From contig CM036629.1 of NCBI GenBank assembly GCA_020746105.1, positions 5,672,501 to 5,736,500 of the forward strand: 64,000 nucleotides of DNA, read 5' to 3'. How positions within the stretch are numbered: position 1 is the first letter of the stretch; each line of letters begins with the position of its first letter. The position numbers were made by a program, and so were the translations under genes. The stretch comes from Trogon surrucura. Taxonomy: Eukaryota > Chordata > Aves > Trogoniformes > Trogonidae. Under the pieces are notes generated by a model. It was not told where the DNA came from. It ran no database searches and saw only the letters and a program-made list of their open reading frames with translations. Positions 48,851 through 61,345 of the stretch are shown in pieces.

Positions 48851-51389
48851 TGTGCTAGATTCAGAAACGGGGAGACAAAGTTAAGCATGCTACTTCACAG
48901 CACTTAGCTCGCTTGTTTTGTTCCTTGCCGCTAGGTTAAAAAACAATACTAATAATGTGCTAAATTCCTGGGTGTTCCTCTGTTCCTCATCCTTTCCCCA
49001 GGCACATTAGGAAGTAAAAAAGATAAGGGTCCATGAGATAACAGGTCTGAAAGCCATGGCACTTTGTTACTTCTTCAGAAGAGATAAACTACTCACTACT
49101 GTAATCCCAAACTCAAAGATTGGCAAGGTTAGGAAAGTGCAACAGGAAAACATCAGTGACTGAACGACGTCTTTGTAGTGGCTCCTGTTAAAGCAATGGC
49201 AGACAACAACAAATATATTTAGCATTGCAAACTCAGCATCTTGCCCACTGTCCCTTGTTTACTTCTTGTCTGGAGTGATCCCTGTAGCGCTGCAGTTGCA
49301 GTACGTGCCTGGAGTGTACCATCTGAATGGGATTGGATTTCCAAGTCCCACCAACGTCCTTGGAAAAGTTAAACTCGATGTGTGTGTGCGTGTTGTACAG
49401 CAGATGTGAAGACACTGTAGTCTTTCCGAGCGCTTGACTTTGATTTCATCTTGGAGATTTCCTTCTTCTGAAAAGTGTTTTTCAGCTTCCAAAACCAGCT
49501 TCTCCTTGGCAGTGTGAAGGTATGGGCACTGTAACATCTGTCTTGAACACGATATTGATGGAGCAGAACTGACCTTAGCTTTCCATAAAGCACTAACAGC
49601 TTTGTAGAGGTTGTAGGCTGTAATGACGGGTGACAGAAAGCACCAGTATCGCAATTCTATGAGTGAATGCTACGACAGCGTCTAGTCAACTTGCCATGCT
49701 AGTCTCAGCAGATAGAGATTTTTAAGCCTCCAGAGTTTAAATTCAGTCTGAACACTGACTGTCAAGACTTGCTGCTTTTTATCACATCTTGAAAGCTGGC
49801 CATCAGTCCAGGTTTTTAACCTGGGATCTATCCCCTAGACAGCTGTGCTCGAACGCTCGCCTTTCAAGAGTCTTGTCCAAGGTAAGACTGCTTGATTGGA
49901 ATGGGGAAGGAGGCGGAAAGAAAATGAAGAAAGCCTTGGTATGACACACTGCTACATTTACCTAGGGGATAAAGGAGACAATACTACAAACCACTAGAAA
50001 AATAGCGGGCGCCTTACACACAGAATCTCTGCCTGGTTTTGTGTGCAGCGCAAGTAGCTGTCCCCATGCCCTGCTGGAGTGACTGCTGCTCTCTGAAGTA
50101 CTGACCGCTCTCTGCCTCCTGCCCATGTAGAGCCTTTCCAACCACGACTTTCCAGGGAATGTGAGCATGTGAAATGTCTCTGCCATGCAGAGAGCAAGAG
50201 CTGGCACATTCAAATCAGGACTCTAATGCCTCTGTGTCAAACCTGCCTTAATACAGACAAGCCCTGGCTTTGATCGTGCCCTTGATGAGGAACTCCAGGA
50301 TCTTCCAAAGACCTGCCCCAGAAATGTACCACGTACATAACCTCCCATGGGATTCACGAAGCGTGGGCACAGGTTCTCAGCAACCCGATACTGATGAATG
50401 CGCTACTGTCCTCAGTGTCAGAACAATAATGGCACATACATTATTCTTCCTGAGAGCCCCGTGGTTCCTTTTTATCATATTTTGCACTCATTTGTACAAT
50501 GAACAATGTCTTGCCTCCCATCACTTACTTACACACCAAGAAGCTTTTTGTCTGTTTATAAATAGGGTCTCACTTGACATAACACAATTCATGATATTAT
50601 TTCCTCATCCATAAGCATTTCTGTAGTGCTTATTTCTGCATTTACATTCTGCAACTACCTTCTACATCTAGGCACCCCGGGGGCCAGGAATTGGGCTTTA
50701 GCAGTAAGCTCTTATTTTTCCCTTTTTTACTATTCACCTTAACAAGAGAGTTCAAGAATGATGAAGGTCTGTGGTGGTTAATAAGGGAATGGATGTTGGT
50801 ACCTATTCTAAGTGCAGGGACAGGGAAGTGCTTTATAAAAAGATATCCTAAATACTGATGTCTTTGCTTTATTATGTTCATCATGTCTAATTCATATCTC
50901 CCAGCACATGGCAGTGGGGGTCTGTTCATAAAGAAGCTGATGTTCTCATGTATAATGCAGCATTATCTACCCTTCCATATAGATCACTGTTTTAGGATGA
51001 GTTATCTTAGAGCTGCATGCCCCTCTGTTGTGAAGTATCTATCTTACAATAGGTTTGTAACTTATCACAATTGAAACCAAAGGAATAAACTGGAAGGAAA
51101 TGCACTTTTCTCTTGAGTGGTTCTTGTTAGAGCTTAGTTGAAATGTAGCATCTTACAGAGACTTCGTTTATACACAATTTGATGATGAAGGCTCTGCTGC
51201 AGGCAACCTGGAAACATGAAATAGAGCTTTAATCATAACACTTCCACTTTCCTCCATTGGGAGCTGTAGGTGTGCAATGCCTTGCAATAGCAACCTGCTT
51301 GTATTTTGATGCCCGATATAGATTTATGTGCCTGGGCTTAGATATGCAGATTTGAAAACAACGTCTGTGTATACCAGAGCTACTGAGAA
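48851..51389. other. Noncoding DNA, no gene recognised
   Basis: Frames such as 49259-49654 minus (131 codons) and 50270-50614 plus (114 codons) contain no recognisable domain. A 9-unit alternating TG stretch near 49379-49393 is too short to be a microsatellite. No named repeat. Confidence 0.5.
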
Positions 51390-52033
51390 ACCCCAGGTCT
51401 CGAGGAAGGACCTGGGGCTCCTGGTGAACAACAAGCTGAACATGAGCCATCTCCATGCCCCTGCAGTAAAGGCGGCCCCCAACATCCTGGGCTGCCTTAG
51501 GAGAAGCGTTACCATCAGGCTGAGAAGTGATTCTCACCTTCTGCTCAGCACCGGTGGGACGCATCCAGAGTCTGTGTGCAGAGCCAGGCTCACAGTACAA
51601 GGAAGACTTTGACATTCTGGGGAGAGTCCAGTGAAGAGCTACAGAGGTGATTAAAGGACGGGATAATCTGACATATGGGGAGGGGCAAAGAGAACTGAGG
51701 CTGTTCAGCCTGGAGAAGAGAAAGTTCAAGGGGTATCTTGCCAACATATCCATATCTGATGATGGAGAGTAAAGGGGGCAGAGCCTGACCATTCTCAGTG
51801 CTGCACAAGTTGAAATACAGGAAATTCAGTTTAAATATAAGATTATTATTTTTCAGTATCTGGTTGGTAAAACACTGGAGCAGATTGCCAGAGTGTGTGT
51901 AGAGTCTCCATCGTTGGAGATTCTCCTAACGCTGCTGGTCCTGCTCCAGAGCAACCGGCTGTCACTGACCCCGCTTGAACAGAGGGTCAGGGCTAGACTA
52001 TCTCTGACTCCAATTTTGTGATCCTGTGAGTAT
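51390..52033 (+). mobile_element. CR1 LINE, 5'-truncated copy with intact 3' end
   Basis: A sense-strand CR1 retaining the last part of ORF2 and the 3' UTR. Landmarks in order: GAGGAAGGACCTGGGGCTCC, GGCTGTTCAGCCTGGAGAAG (near 51701), GGAGTCTCCATC-type sequence at 51901-51912, CAGAGCAACCGGCTGTCACT around 51949-51968, and a terminal ATTTTGTGATCCTGTGA (52014-52030) that matches the CR1 3' tail attctgtgattctgtga. It is strongly diverged and interrupted, so it is an old subfamily and cannot move. Confidence 0.93.
51409..51800 (+). pseudogene. Remnant of the CR1 ORF2 C-terminus (reverse transcriptase/endonuclease polyprotein)
   Basis: ORF2 of CR1 encodes the endonuclease and reverse transcriptase that copy the element into new sites. 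Here only the C-terminal tail is readable. DLGLLVNNKLNMSH begins at 51409, and NILGCLRRSV follows near 51481. After about 51530 the frame shifts. A second frame continues as RATEVIKGRDNLTYGEGQR and LRLFSLEKRKFKGYL (about 51635-51735). An in-frame TGA at 51632-51634 replaces a CGA codon expected in CR1. There is no catalytic domain left. Confidence 0.85.
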
Positions 52034-55000
52034 TTCCCATACAACTGGAAATACAACTCATACTATGAAGTTGTCTTTTCCACAAAAGACAAGCATTTTT
52101 CTAAGGAGAAGTGCACAGGTTATTATGTCCTGGAGCAGAAGTAACTTCCTCATAACTTGTTGGCAGATGCTTGGCACATCTGTTTGCTTTAGACTTCCAC
52201 TGAAAAGACATTTCTGTTCCTGCATCACATGTGTCAAATTCAGCTTCTGGGGAAATGTACAGATGTTCACACACAGAGAGGGAAAAAAACATGCCACAGG
52301 AGTATGTCATGGTCGCTGATACATCATACAGTGTATTAATGAGGAAAATATGTTTCCTTTAATTAAAACATTTTGCCTAGGCTTAAGATATGTTGTGATT
52401 TCAACAGGCTTTTATATGTGTGTGGTTAAATAAACACGTTTGGTGAATGTGTGCACAGTGATGCTCACATGCCACTCGTTCCATCTAGTTGTAAGAATGA
52501 GCAGTGTTGATGGTGAGGTTGTTGCGGGAATTTTTTGAGGAAACTGCATGCCAATGCTTCTGTTGCTTTTCATCTGCTACTGCTTTGTGTGGTATTACTC
52601 GGGACAGTAGTTCGAGTGCTTATGAAACAGTCTGAGCATGCTTAGGAGTTAAAAGTTGTAAATATCTGAAAAACGAATGAAGTGCTACGTGTGCCCTGAG
52701 CACTGGGAAGTGGTGGGCTGTTCAGGGAAATAAACAAGGGTGAGAGAGAGGTCTCTCGCTCGTCTTCAATTCATCCTTCTTGTGGAGCTTAAAAACCAGT
52801 AGGTATTCCGTTTGATTTCCATATGTTGGCCATATGATTGTGCCATCTGTGCATATCCTTTTTCCATTTCCCCGTACTTGATTTTCAGGCAGAATTCTGT
52901 GTATTTCAAAGGTGCAGTAAATTTTACTGTTAGTGGGTTTGGGAGCTTGAGTCTTCTCTAAGAGAGTGTGTAATTTTTTTTTTTTTTTTTTAATCCAGTT
53001 CCGGACATGAAAACCTTCCTACCTGTTTTCCTCCTCTCCTGTAATGAAAAGTTTTTTTTCCATCAGACAAAATCTGTGGTCTTCAATGATGTGAAGGGAT
53101 AATCTCTAATCATTCTGCTTCTTCTGTCTCATCGTCACTGGGGGATTTTGTAATCTCCTGCTCTGCATTTGGAGCCAAAAGAATTGAAGGTGTGAATAAT
53201 TCAGACTTCTTCCAGTATTACTGAGATGGACACTACCTAAAAAACTAAGGATATCCTTGCGGTGTCTGACTTTCATCTGTGCCAGGAGCCTTATACAGTT
53301 CTAGGGAAGGTGATGTCCAGTTCAGGGCTCCAAGGTCAGGACCCAAGCCTGAAACGTTCTTTGACATGTCTCGAGCCATCAGCAAAAGCACATCTCACTA
53401 TCTGACATGCTATAGCCAAATCCCATTTCCCCCAAAAGACAAATATTGAGGCATTTCAGGTGTCACACTGGTAGCTGTTGGCATATACATTTCCCTAAAA
53501 ATTCTGACTTGCATTACACAGAGAGAGCAAAAATTGCGGAGTTTGGGGCCCACATCTGCTCCTCAGCTGCAACAAACATCAAATCTATTGTTGACTTTTG
53601 TGAAGCAGAGTAAACTATGACAAATCTTGTCTTCCTAGCTAATTAATGAAAGGTTTGGGGAATATCTCAGCTTGAGAAAAGGAATGCAGAATGGAAAAAA
53701 GGAAGGACTATGGAATTTTATTTTTTTTTACAGGAGAAGGAAAAAATGAGCTTTAGCAGCAAAGAAAGAATAGAAAATAGATTTTCCAAACTACTTTTAG
53801 AGAAGAAAATTATAAAATCAGTGGATAAAAGACAATTTGCTGAATCTAACGATGATTTGGATTTTAGTCATGTATTTGATGTGGTTTCTCATGGACATTC
53901 CTACTTGCAAAACAAGTTTACGCGTTGGTTTGGGTATAAACATTGTGTTGTAAGGACTGCAAACTGTCTGAGGGATAATTATTAACAGCAACGGTTTGTG
54001 TTTTGGGGAAGTTTTGAGCAGAGGTTGGCACCAAGATGAGATTTATATTGATTCGTAGCTACCGGTAATGATCTGAAAGATGGCTGTATTAAGTAAAATG
54101 TTTAGATGGCAATTGCTTGGGAGGTTGAGTGGACAGTGAGGCTGCCCAGGTATGTCCAAATAGACAATAGAGGATGGACATATGAGCAGAAGGCAGCACA
54201 GTGCCATGCAATAGGAAAATGAGAAGCTAATGCAGGAAGAAAACCTCATTCTGAGGGAGAAACCTAAAAGAACGATTTCGTTGACAGAGACCTGTGGCAG
54301 ATGACAGAAAATAAAATGTAAATGTTTTGGTATGATGACACGGCAACAAGAAAGTCCCAGATGGGATGGGGAATAGAGGCAGGAACTTTGGACTGGAGTT
54401 ATGGCCTCTCTCAGGACAGTGTGCTCTGGTTTGGGCATCTCAGGACTAGCCTGGGTGGAAATTCAGAGAAAATCAGCAAGTTTATGTGGGCATGTGTTTA
54501 TGTGCACCCCAGTGACAGTGGCTCAGGACTTCAGAGGACTGTGGAAACTGAGGGCAAGGGTCTGAGTGGGTAGTGACTGTGTGTAGGAATGGCCGGCACT
54601 GCGCGTAGGAAAAAGGCATAAATACCATGGCGTTAGAATTAAGGGATTGCTCAGGAGTACAACTGCAACTATCAAGTGGAAAGCTGAAGTGGGATATTGG
54701 TGAAAGCATCCTGAATGAGTGAGATCGTTTAGGCTGGAACATTCTCCCTTGGGTCTTCTAAATGCAGTTTGGGGAGCACAGTCAGTACAGCGCTGTGGGG
54801 GTGCAGTTCTGCTGCACCACTGGGAGGTGGGTGAGTTGAACTGGTTTTTAGATTGCGTGAATTTCCTGGGTTTTCACTGTTTGAAGTTTTCCACGGAGCA
54901 AACCCCACATCTGCCTCAAGGGAAGAGTCAAAATTGTCTCAGTTGTTTGGCCTGACCAGGCTACCTGAGGCCTCACCGAGTTCGATGCTTATCGGCATTT

Positions 55001-55827
55001 CAGCATCTACACCTTCAAAGGTCTCTGCAATGGGTGGGTGGTACAAAATACGCAGGAAAGCGTGGCCCTTCTGCACGTGGCTGCACACACCAAGGCCTGC
55101 ATGACCGCTGTATGTAGGAACATAGGTCTGTGCAGACAAGGCTGAGGGGTGTGGACAGACAGATTAATGTGAATTTGTGCGGTTCGTTGGTTGTGCAGAG
55201 CTTGAGCAATCAAATCCCTTCAGCTCGCACCGCTAACTGGATTGCTTATGACAAAATCACAGCTTTTTCTCCAGCCCTTTTTAATCTTTGTTTTGAAAAA
55301 AATTGGAAATGACATGGTAAAGTAAGACCAATTAACATTAGCAATTGCAGTTTATTTGCTTCCACTGTTTTACAACATGCAGTCTGGTAGGGCAGCATGC
55401 ATTGCTATTTGGGAGACATCAAAATAAATAAGTAAATAAATACATAACCCTGTGGGCTTACAGATTGAGTCAAAGAGCAGGAGATTATTCCTGGCACTGC
55501 ACTCAGAAGAAATTGTTGCCTTTGAAAACACCAGACATTGACAGTTCTGCATCAGGACAAAATTAGGATGAGGTGGAATCTCTCCATTCACATTGTGCCA
55601 ATTCAGCAGATGTTTCAGACAATTCTGGAAGGTAAAAAAGAAATGAATAGAGACTTGAAACCAAAAACAACCCCAGATCCCATGAGACAAAGGTTACTAT
55701 TTCTTCCCCTATCAACTCTGCTTTATATGTAGTGAGACAGGATTATCTAAGCATTTGCATTTGTATTTTAGTGCTGTGTGGCACTTTTGTCTAGAAAAGA
55801 TGCCAAAGCTTTTAACGAAGAGGATAC
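52034..55827. other. Noncoding DNA, no gene recognised
   Basis: Includes an 18-nt T-tract (52974-52991). The plus-strand frame 53710-53985 has a pyrimidine-tract-CAG border near 53734 but no recognisable protein, and is discussed as a finding. The 131-codon minus frame at 54043-54438 is hydrophobic by composition and unknown. No named repeat. Confidence 0.48.
52974..52991. repeat. Poly(T) tract
   Basis: Eighteen consecutive T. On the minus strand no AATAAA precedes it closely, so it does not look like the tail of a retrocopy. Confidence 0.95.
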
Positions 55828-55945
55828 ATGTCATTATCTCAATTTTACAGGTAAGGAAAATGAAATACACAGAGGTGCTGAGACTTGCTGGCAAAGCACA
55901 CAGTAAGCCAGAGCAGAGCCAAGCGTCTGATAGGTGATCCTGTGT
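55828..55945 (-). repeat. MIR/CORE-SINE relic
   Basis: GTCATTATCTCAATTTTACA, then GGTAAGGAAAATGAAATACA, then CAGAGGTGCTGAGACTTGCT, then GGCAAAGCACACAGTAAGCC and AGAGCAGAGCC, follows the antisense MIR order almost segment by segment (cccattttacagatgaggaa, actgaggcacagagaggtta, agtgacttgcccaaggtcac, acagctagtaagtggcagag). The copy is long and clear for its age. Confidence 0.78.
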
Positions 55946-56032
55946 GTTTGCCTTTGGGCCGTGTCATCTCTCATCTTAATGGTACAAACATTTTGGATTT
56001 AGTCATGTTGGAAAAGCAGAGGACTTAGGGGG

Positions 56033-56060
56033 AAAAAAAAAAAAAAGAAAAAGAAAAAAA
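56033..56060. repeat. A-rich tract
   Basis: Fourteen A followed by AAAG-type interruptions. No polyadenylation signal lies just upstream on the plus strand, so a retrocopy tail is not supported. Confidence 0.9.
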
Positions 56061-57690
56061 TCCAGAAATTTGCCAACTAAAATCAAAACCATCTAATTAA
56101 AAAGCTTCTAAGAAATAAATGTCGTGTTATTGTTCTCTGCAAGGGAAATGCTCTCAGTTAGAGCTTTATAGATGTTCAGCCGTGCCCACCCTCATTCCAT
56201 AAATTAAAAACAGCTACACTTGAGAGAAGCTGCTAAGAAGAGTTAGTAAAAATGCCGGGGATTATTCTAACATCTCATATTCTTTTACCAAAACAAAATA
56301 ACATAAGCTTGGAGACTGACTGACTTCTATCATAAACATTAACATGCTGTGCTTGGACCTCTTGAGATACGTCAAAAGCCAAAATGTTTTGTCTCCACGT
56401 AGGTTTCTGCTAATGGATTTTCCATGCGTCCCTTGTTTCAGTTTCTCCTACCAGGCCTGAGACTCAGAAACTCGTTGCTGCTCTGGGCAGTATCAGTTCC
56501 TGCTACTACCTTGAAAACATCAAGGGGCTGATTGCACATTACTTTTTTATTATGCGCCGTGTATTTTTAGAGGAGAAAGGAGCATTGTTTTCCACCATTT
56601 TAACTTAGCGTTCTGAGTGAAAAAGATACCAGGCAGGGCAAAAAGCAAGTTTATCTTCCAACCTGTTATGCCATGCTGATGTTTTTTAAGTGTGTTCCTA
56701 ATAGTGAATTTCAGCCTTTATTGACATATTCTATTTGAATTATGTTTGACACTTTGATCCCCAATCCTTGACGAGTACTCCACTGCACAGGTTCCTGTAC
56801 AGTCAGTGAGGGAGGGGCAGAAACAAAAAACAGAGGGGAAAAAAGGTGATCACTGCTAGCTACAACACTCTTCATTTGTGTTTTGTTAAAGTTTCAGAGT
56901 CAGGAACATGTTTTTAAAGATGTGTTTGTTATTAGTTCTGTTCGAATATATATTTGTGTGCCTTTCACAGATAAAAAAACGTACACCAAAATAAAAAGAA
57001 TAATGATTGTGACATTTGTTTAAAATTGTTGTCTCTTATGTAGGAGCATTCACCTAACTTCTTCCAGTTTTTCTTTACAGCCATATGGACTAGAAATTCA
57101 AACTTAAGCAAAAGCCAACATAAAAATCACCCAAGCAAGCAACACTTTAAAAAACACTAACAATTGCAAGACTCAAGAAAATCACTAGGGGTGGTAACAT
57201 AGCGTGGGGGAGTGGCTTACCCACCATAAATTTGCCTGCCTCCCCAAAGTCAGTAGAGCAAGGACTCTGCACCAGCTGACATGTCTGTCCCAGTGTATTT
57301 TGACTTGCAATTGTTTTTTTGATTTAAGGGAAATGGTTAAAGTGTGGCTGTCTGGCTCAAGCTGAAACTGGAGAGGGCAAGTCTCTTTGGCTCTGTTTCG
57401 CTTATAAATAAGTTGACCTCTGAAGTTTATTCAAAATATTTGAAAAACAGCAGTAGAATGAAATAAGAAAAAAATGCAGGATCAGACCCTGTAACTGCTG
57501 CATGATGAAGTGTTTGTACATAAGATTCAGTTACAATTACGTGTATTAGAGCAGCAACATGTATCTCCTTTCTAGAAAGATGAGGCCTCAGCCTAGGTGA
57601 TCAGTGTTGCTTCCTCTGAATTTCTCTTTTTACCAACATGCACTGTACTCTGCTTTAGAATACACAGAATATTTGCAGCTCTCTGTTTTA
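56061..57690. promoter_or_regulatory. AT-rich block, part possibly conserved noncoding
   Basis: The stretch 56200-56880 is unique, AT-rich and without plausible open frames. It contains CATTTTAACTTAGCG, GTGTTCCTAATAGTG and GTTTGACACTTTGATCCCC (a CTTTGAT core). Motif density is lower than in the other candidate elements, so the call is tentative. Nothing else was recognised up to 57690. Confidence 0.25.
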
Positions 57691-57702
57691 GTGTGAAGTA
57701 TT

Positions 57703-57760
57703 TACCTTCTCATTTTCATCTACAAAAAGTGGAGAATAATACCAAGATAGGCTGTAGTTA
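57703..57760 (+). repeat. Probable MIR/CORE-SINE relic
   Basis: ACCTTCTCATTTTCATCTAC, then AAAAAGTGGAGAATAATACC, parallels the sense MIR segment cctcagtttcctcatctgta, then aaatggggataataatacct. It is short but in the right order. Confidence 0.45.
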
Positions 57761-60199
57761 GTACCACATGATCAAATATCACAGGTATTTTCGTAGTATA
57801 TTAAGAGTAGATTTTGCAGTCATATTTTTCTCTGCATTTGCCTTACTCTCTGAGAAACTTGATTGCAAGAATTAAGGTTTCTACTGGCACGTGTGCTGAT
57901 CTGTCTAAATAGGAATGCAAGAATCTGGCCTTTAATACTGATACTTTCTCATATTTTTGCTCGTGTAGAAACAGGTCTTACTGCATGAACACAGCACTGG
58001 TTCTGAGAGAGCTGTAGGATGCTGCTCGGTACAAGTAAGGTCATTCAGTCTATTCCTAAATATTATTACTTTGATGAAGTGCAAAATATTTGTAGTGTTT
58101 GTTTGCCATCATTGTCAGCAGCTATGCACCTGGCTCCTGCTGCTCTAAGAGGAAAGCTGCGCTCTTTTTTTTTAATGTCTTTTTGCAATAAATGAACAAT
58201 GAGCTTCTCCTCAGACATCCAAGCACCGCACCGTGGCACCCTGCTCGCTGCTGCCTTGTGCTGTGAAAAGAACAAAAGCCAATAAGCAGTGATGACAGCC
58301 ATGTAATCCAGTGTTTCACAGCCCTCTATCTTGGGGAAAAAGCTGCGTTCCAGTGCCACGCTGGCACAGGTGAATGTCTACTCCACGACTCAGCAGGAGG
58401 CAGAGATGCTTCCAGGATGACTCTTTTACTCTGCTCTTTGCCTGAAGTTACGTTCAGGCCCTGCAGTACGCTGAAATGCTGAAGACTGTTAGTATCTAGA
58501 TCAGAATAATAGTCCTTTTCCTGATGTTATTCGTCAGTCAGAGGGGGAAGAGAAGCATCAAGATCTCCTTCTGGGGAGCGCACGCAAGGGCAGATGTCAG
58601 CCATTGGTACTTACTCTAGTGGGAACCTGGTTTGTTCTAGTTGTGCAGTCATTTACGCTTCAGGGCAGAGCACAAGCCTACTCAACACCCAAAATTCCTA
58701 GTCATGAAAAGGTCAAGTGTAGGAAGAGGAGATGTAAAAGAGAATCAAGGGAATGAGCCAGGGTTTAATACAGGGACTTTATCTGAGATGCATGAAATAT
58801 TTCTTCGTATATTACTTCCAAAAAAACTTAGGCTCCCAGGGCAGTTTATCAAGAGATGCTGTGGAGAGCTGAAGCAGAGATCAGACACGCTGCCATTCAG
58901 CCCATGCTACCCAAAGGGCTTTTGGAGTGCCCCGGTGCAAAGTCCTTTTTTGGCCAAAAGTGCTTTTCCTCATTTAGATGTGAAGCCATATGACCCCTGA
59001 AAAAAAGCTTAGCTCTACACCGCTGTAGCAGCAAGTGATGTACAGTTGTGTCTGAAGAGAGATACTGAGAGATCTTTACTTATTTGTACACCAGCACTGA
59101 AGTTGTTCTGTTCCAGCCATTGTTTCAGAGCAAGGTGACCATCCTACCAATGGGCTTTTTTAGGTTAGAGGTAGCTCATAATCTGCTGTCACAAAGGTAC
59201 TGTCCATAATTATTCCAATGTGTGCTTCCTGCCTTTCCCTAGAGAGTTAAAGTGGATTCACATTGAGAAACTAAGGGGGAGGTTTCATAGCTGGTGTGTC
59301 TCCACTGTTTTTCCCTGCCAGAGACTGTAGTTACACATTCCAACCTGCTGCAGAAAACTGGCAGCAGAAATTCTGATTTTCTTGGGTGATACTAACACCT
59401 CATTTCCACTTACTTCAGTGCCTGTACTACTGACAAAGTGTTTCATTGTATGTGATTCTCTAGAATGCAGTGCCTTCCTCTTCATTAATCTTTCTTATTG
59501 TTTCCAAATTTCTTTTGTTCTTGTTATCTCAGCCATTGCAGTGCAGCCCTCAGCCAACATCTGAACATGACCTAAATGGCTGTGTAGACACCTGGTCTTT
59601 GAAAAAATGATGCTCTTTTGTCCTGTGAGCCTAATTATAGTTGCTAATGCATTGATCCATAGGAAGAATGGTCCCACATAGTAACTGTGTGGTCAAAGCT
59701 GCTGAAGGATGTAGTTAGGAGAAACTCGTAGCACTTTGTAGCTGTGAGAGATCTCAAACTCTTCTCTGTTCTCCGTGTTGCTGAATTGCTGTTAGGTCTA
59801 ACAGTTCTTTGTATCAGCCTATAAATACAGCTGTGTCTACTGGATTTTGCCCAGGGGCTCGTACATCATAGTTTGCTAAATTTTAATCATGCTTATGTTT
59901 GCATTTGAGCGGAGTTCACATGTCCCATAAAGCCCTTAATCCTCAGTTTGCCATCCCAGGCAAAATGCCCAGTCTCAGCTGAGGCCTTCCCAGCAAACTG
60001 CACTGACTCCATTGACTCCTCACCACATTCTCTAATGCATTTATGGATCTGATAAGAGCTGTGCTACAGATCTGCGCTCCTCAGACCAGCAATGTAAGCT
60101 GCTGTTGATACCCTTCGTTAAGAAATACTGTATGAGCAGTCAAGCAACTGAAATTCATCCATCTCTCGTGATGATTTAAAAAAAAAAACAAACGTATCT
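57761..60199. other. Noncoding DNA, no gene recognised
   Basis: The longest frame, 58641-59000 plus (119 codons), has no recognisable domain, no strong start context and no splice borders. The 58066-58359 minus frame is likewise unknown. No named repeat and no RNA gene. Confidence 0.48.
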
Positions 60200-60500
60200 T
60201 CCTGTCCGTGTGCAGGCACACTGACAGCTGGAAAATATTTTAGCACAACTGCATGGAAACACTGAGTTTGTCCTAAGAGGTTTGAAAAGCACGTTGTAAT
60301 TATTGTTTGACTCCTTTGTATACAGTGTTGCAAGATTACCCCCTTTTTAAAAAACAAATTAGCTGTGCAGTTTGTGTCCAATTTCTGCATGCAATTACCA
60401 TGATTACGTGTGCAGTTCGTGTAACTGCACATAGAAACTATCAGAATTGTCCGTTTGGATATGCAAAGTGGAAATACTGTTGTCTTTTGCATGCCTTGGT
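60200..60500. promoter_or_regulatory. Candidate conserved noncoding element with a repeated and inverted motif
   Basis: Unique sequence with GTTGTAATTATTGTTTGAC, AACAAATTAGCTGTGCAG and TGCATGCAATTACC. TGTGCAGTTTGTGT at 60364-60377 recurs with one change at 60409-60422, and the second copy forms a 9-bp perfect inverted repeat with 60423-60431. A 124-codon minus frame crosses the block and matches nothing known. Confidence 0.35.
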
Positions 60501-61204
60501 TGGGCAGCTGATTTGCAAATCTGCCCCTACTTGTGGCCTGCTTTCCAGAGCAAAGTACTTGTTTCAGTTTAAATAAACAGCATCTTTCAGTCAGTCCTTA
60601 AAATTGACAGTTATAGACTGAGGTGCCTTCATTTGACAAGGACAGATCTGCTCCTAGAACGGATTATTCAGAGGAATTTCATTTGTTGTTACTTTTTTCC
60701 CCCCTCTTTGATGTATGGTAGTACAAAGGAATCCAGGACATGGCTCTTCAGAAAAGAAAGACTTCTGAAATATCCTATGGGCAGTGTTTTATTCATGTGT
60801 AGTTCTATTCACAGAACATTTCTTGAAACACTTGCAGATGTGCTTGTTAAGATTTGCATGTGCTAAGCACAGTGCATTGAAACTCCAACCACAATGTGTT
60901 TTCAAGCTGAAATATAGCTCCTTGTGCATAGTGCTCTGATGAAGATGCATGCAAAAATTCTGATGTGCACAAGTCCAGGATCTGTCTCTGAAAACAGAGC
61001 AATTGTGAGTACTATCACTTCTGAAAGCATTAAAGAATCAAAACAAACCAGCCAACAGTATTTTATAGTTTCCATTCTGGTTTGCCCTTATTTTTATATT
61101 ACAGCTTAACAGCTTCAGGCTGCAGCAGAAATTGAAACCCCTCGAAATACGAAACATAAGTATGAAGAGAGAGCTTTCAGCTCGATTACATTTGAAACAC
61201 ACGG
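60501..61204. other. Noncoding DNA, nothing recognised
   Basis: Mixed composition with several small frames (for example 60633-60866 plus) that resemble no protein. No repeat signature. Confidence 0.5.
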
Positions 61205-61209
61205 GTGGA

Positions 61210-61345
61210 GGGAATCTGTGGCTCAGAGAGAGACAGTAACTTTACCAGCATCATCCACCAGGTCCATCATACACCAAGTCAGTGGCAAAGTCAACACTGG
61301 GAACTAGGACTTCTCTCTCTCAGTCTTTTGCTCTTAACACGGGGC
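61210..61345 (-). repeat. MIR/CORE-SINE relic
   Basis: GGCTCAGAGAGAGACAGTAA, then CTTTACCAGC, then AGTCAGTGGCAAAGTCAACA, then CTGGGAACTAGGACTTCTCT and CAGTCTTTTGCTCTTAACAC, corresponds to antisense MIR: ggcacagagaggttaagtga, cttgcccaag, then agtaagtggcagagctggga, then an actagaacccaggtctcctg block, then gctcttaaccac. Order and spacing are kept. Confidence 0.65.

Noticed and set aside
51229-51792. 187-codon open frame on the minus strand
   Set aside because: It is antisense to the CR1 copy. Its openness reflects the composition of the CR1 ORF2 tail, not a gene.
52974-52991. T18 tract as a possible retrocopy tail
   Set aside because: No AATAAA within the expected distance on the minus strand.
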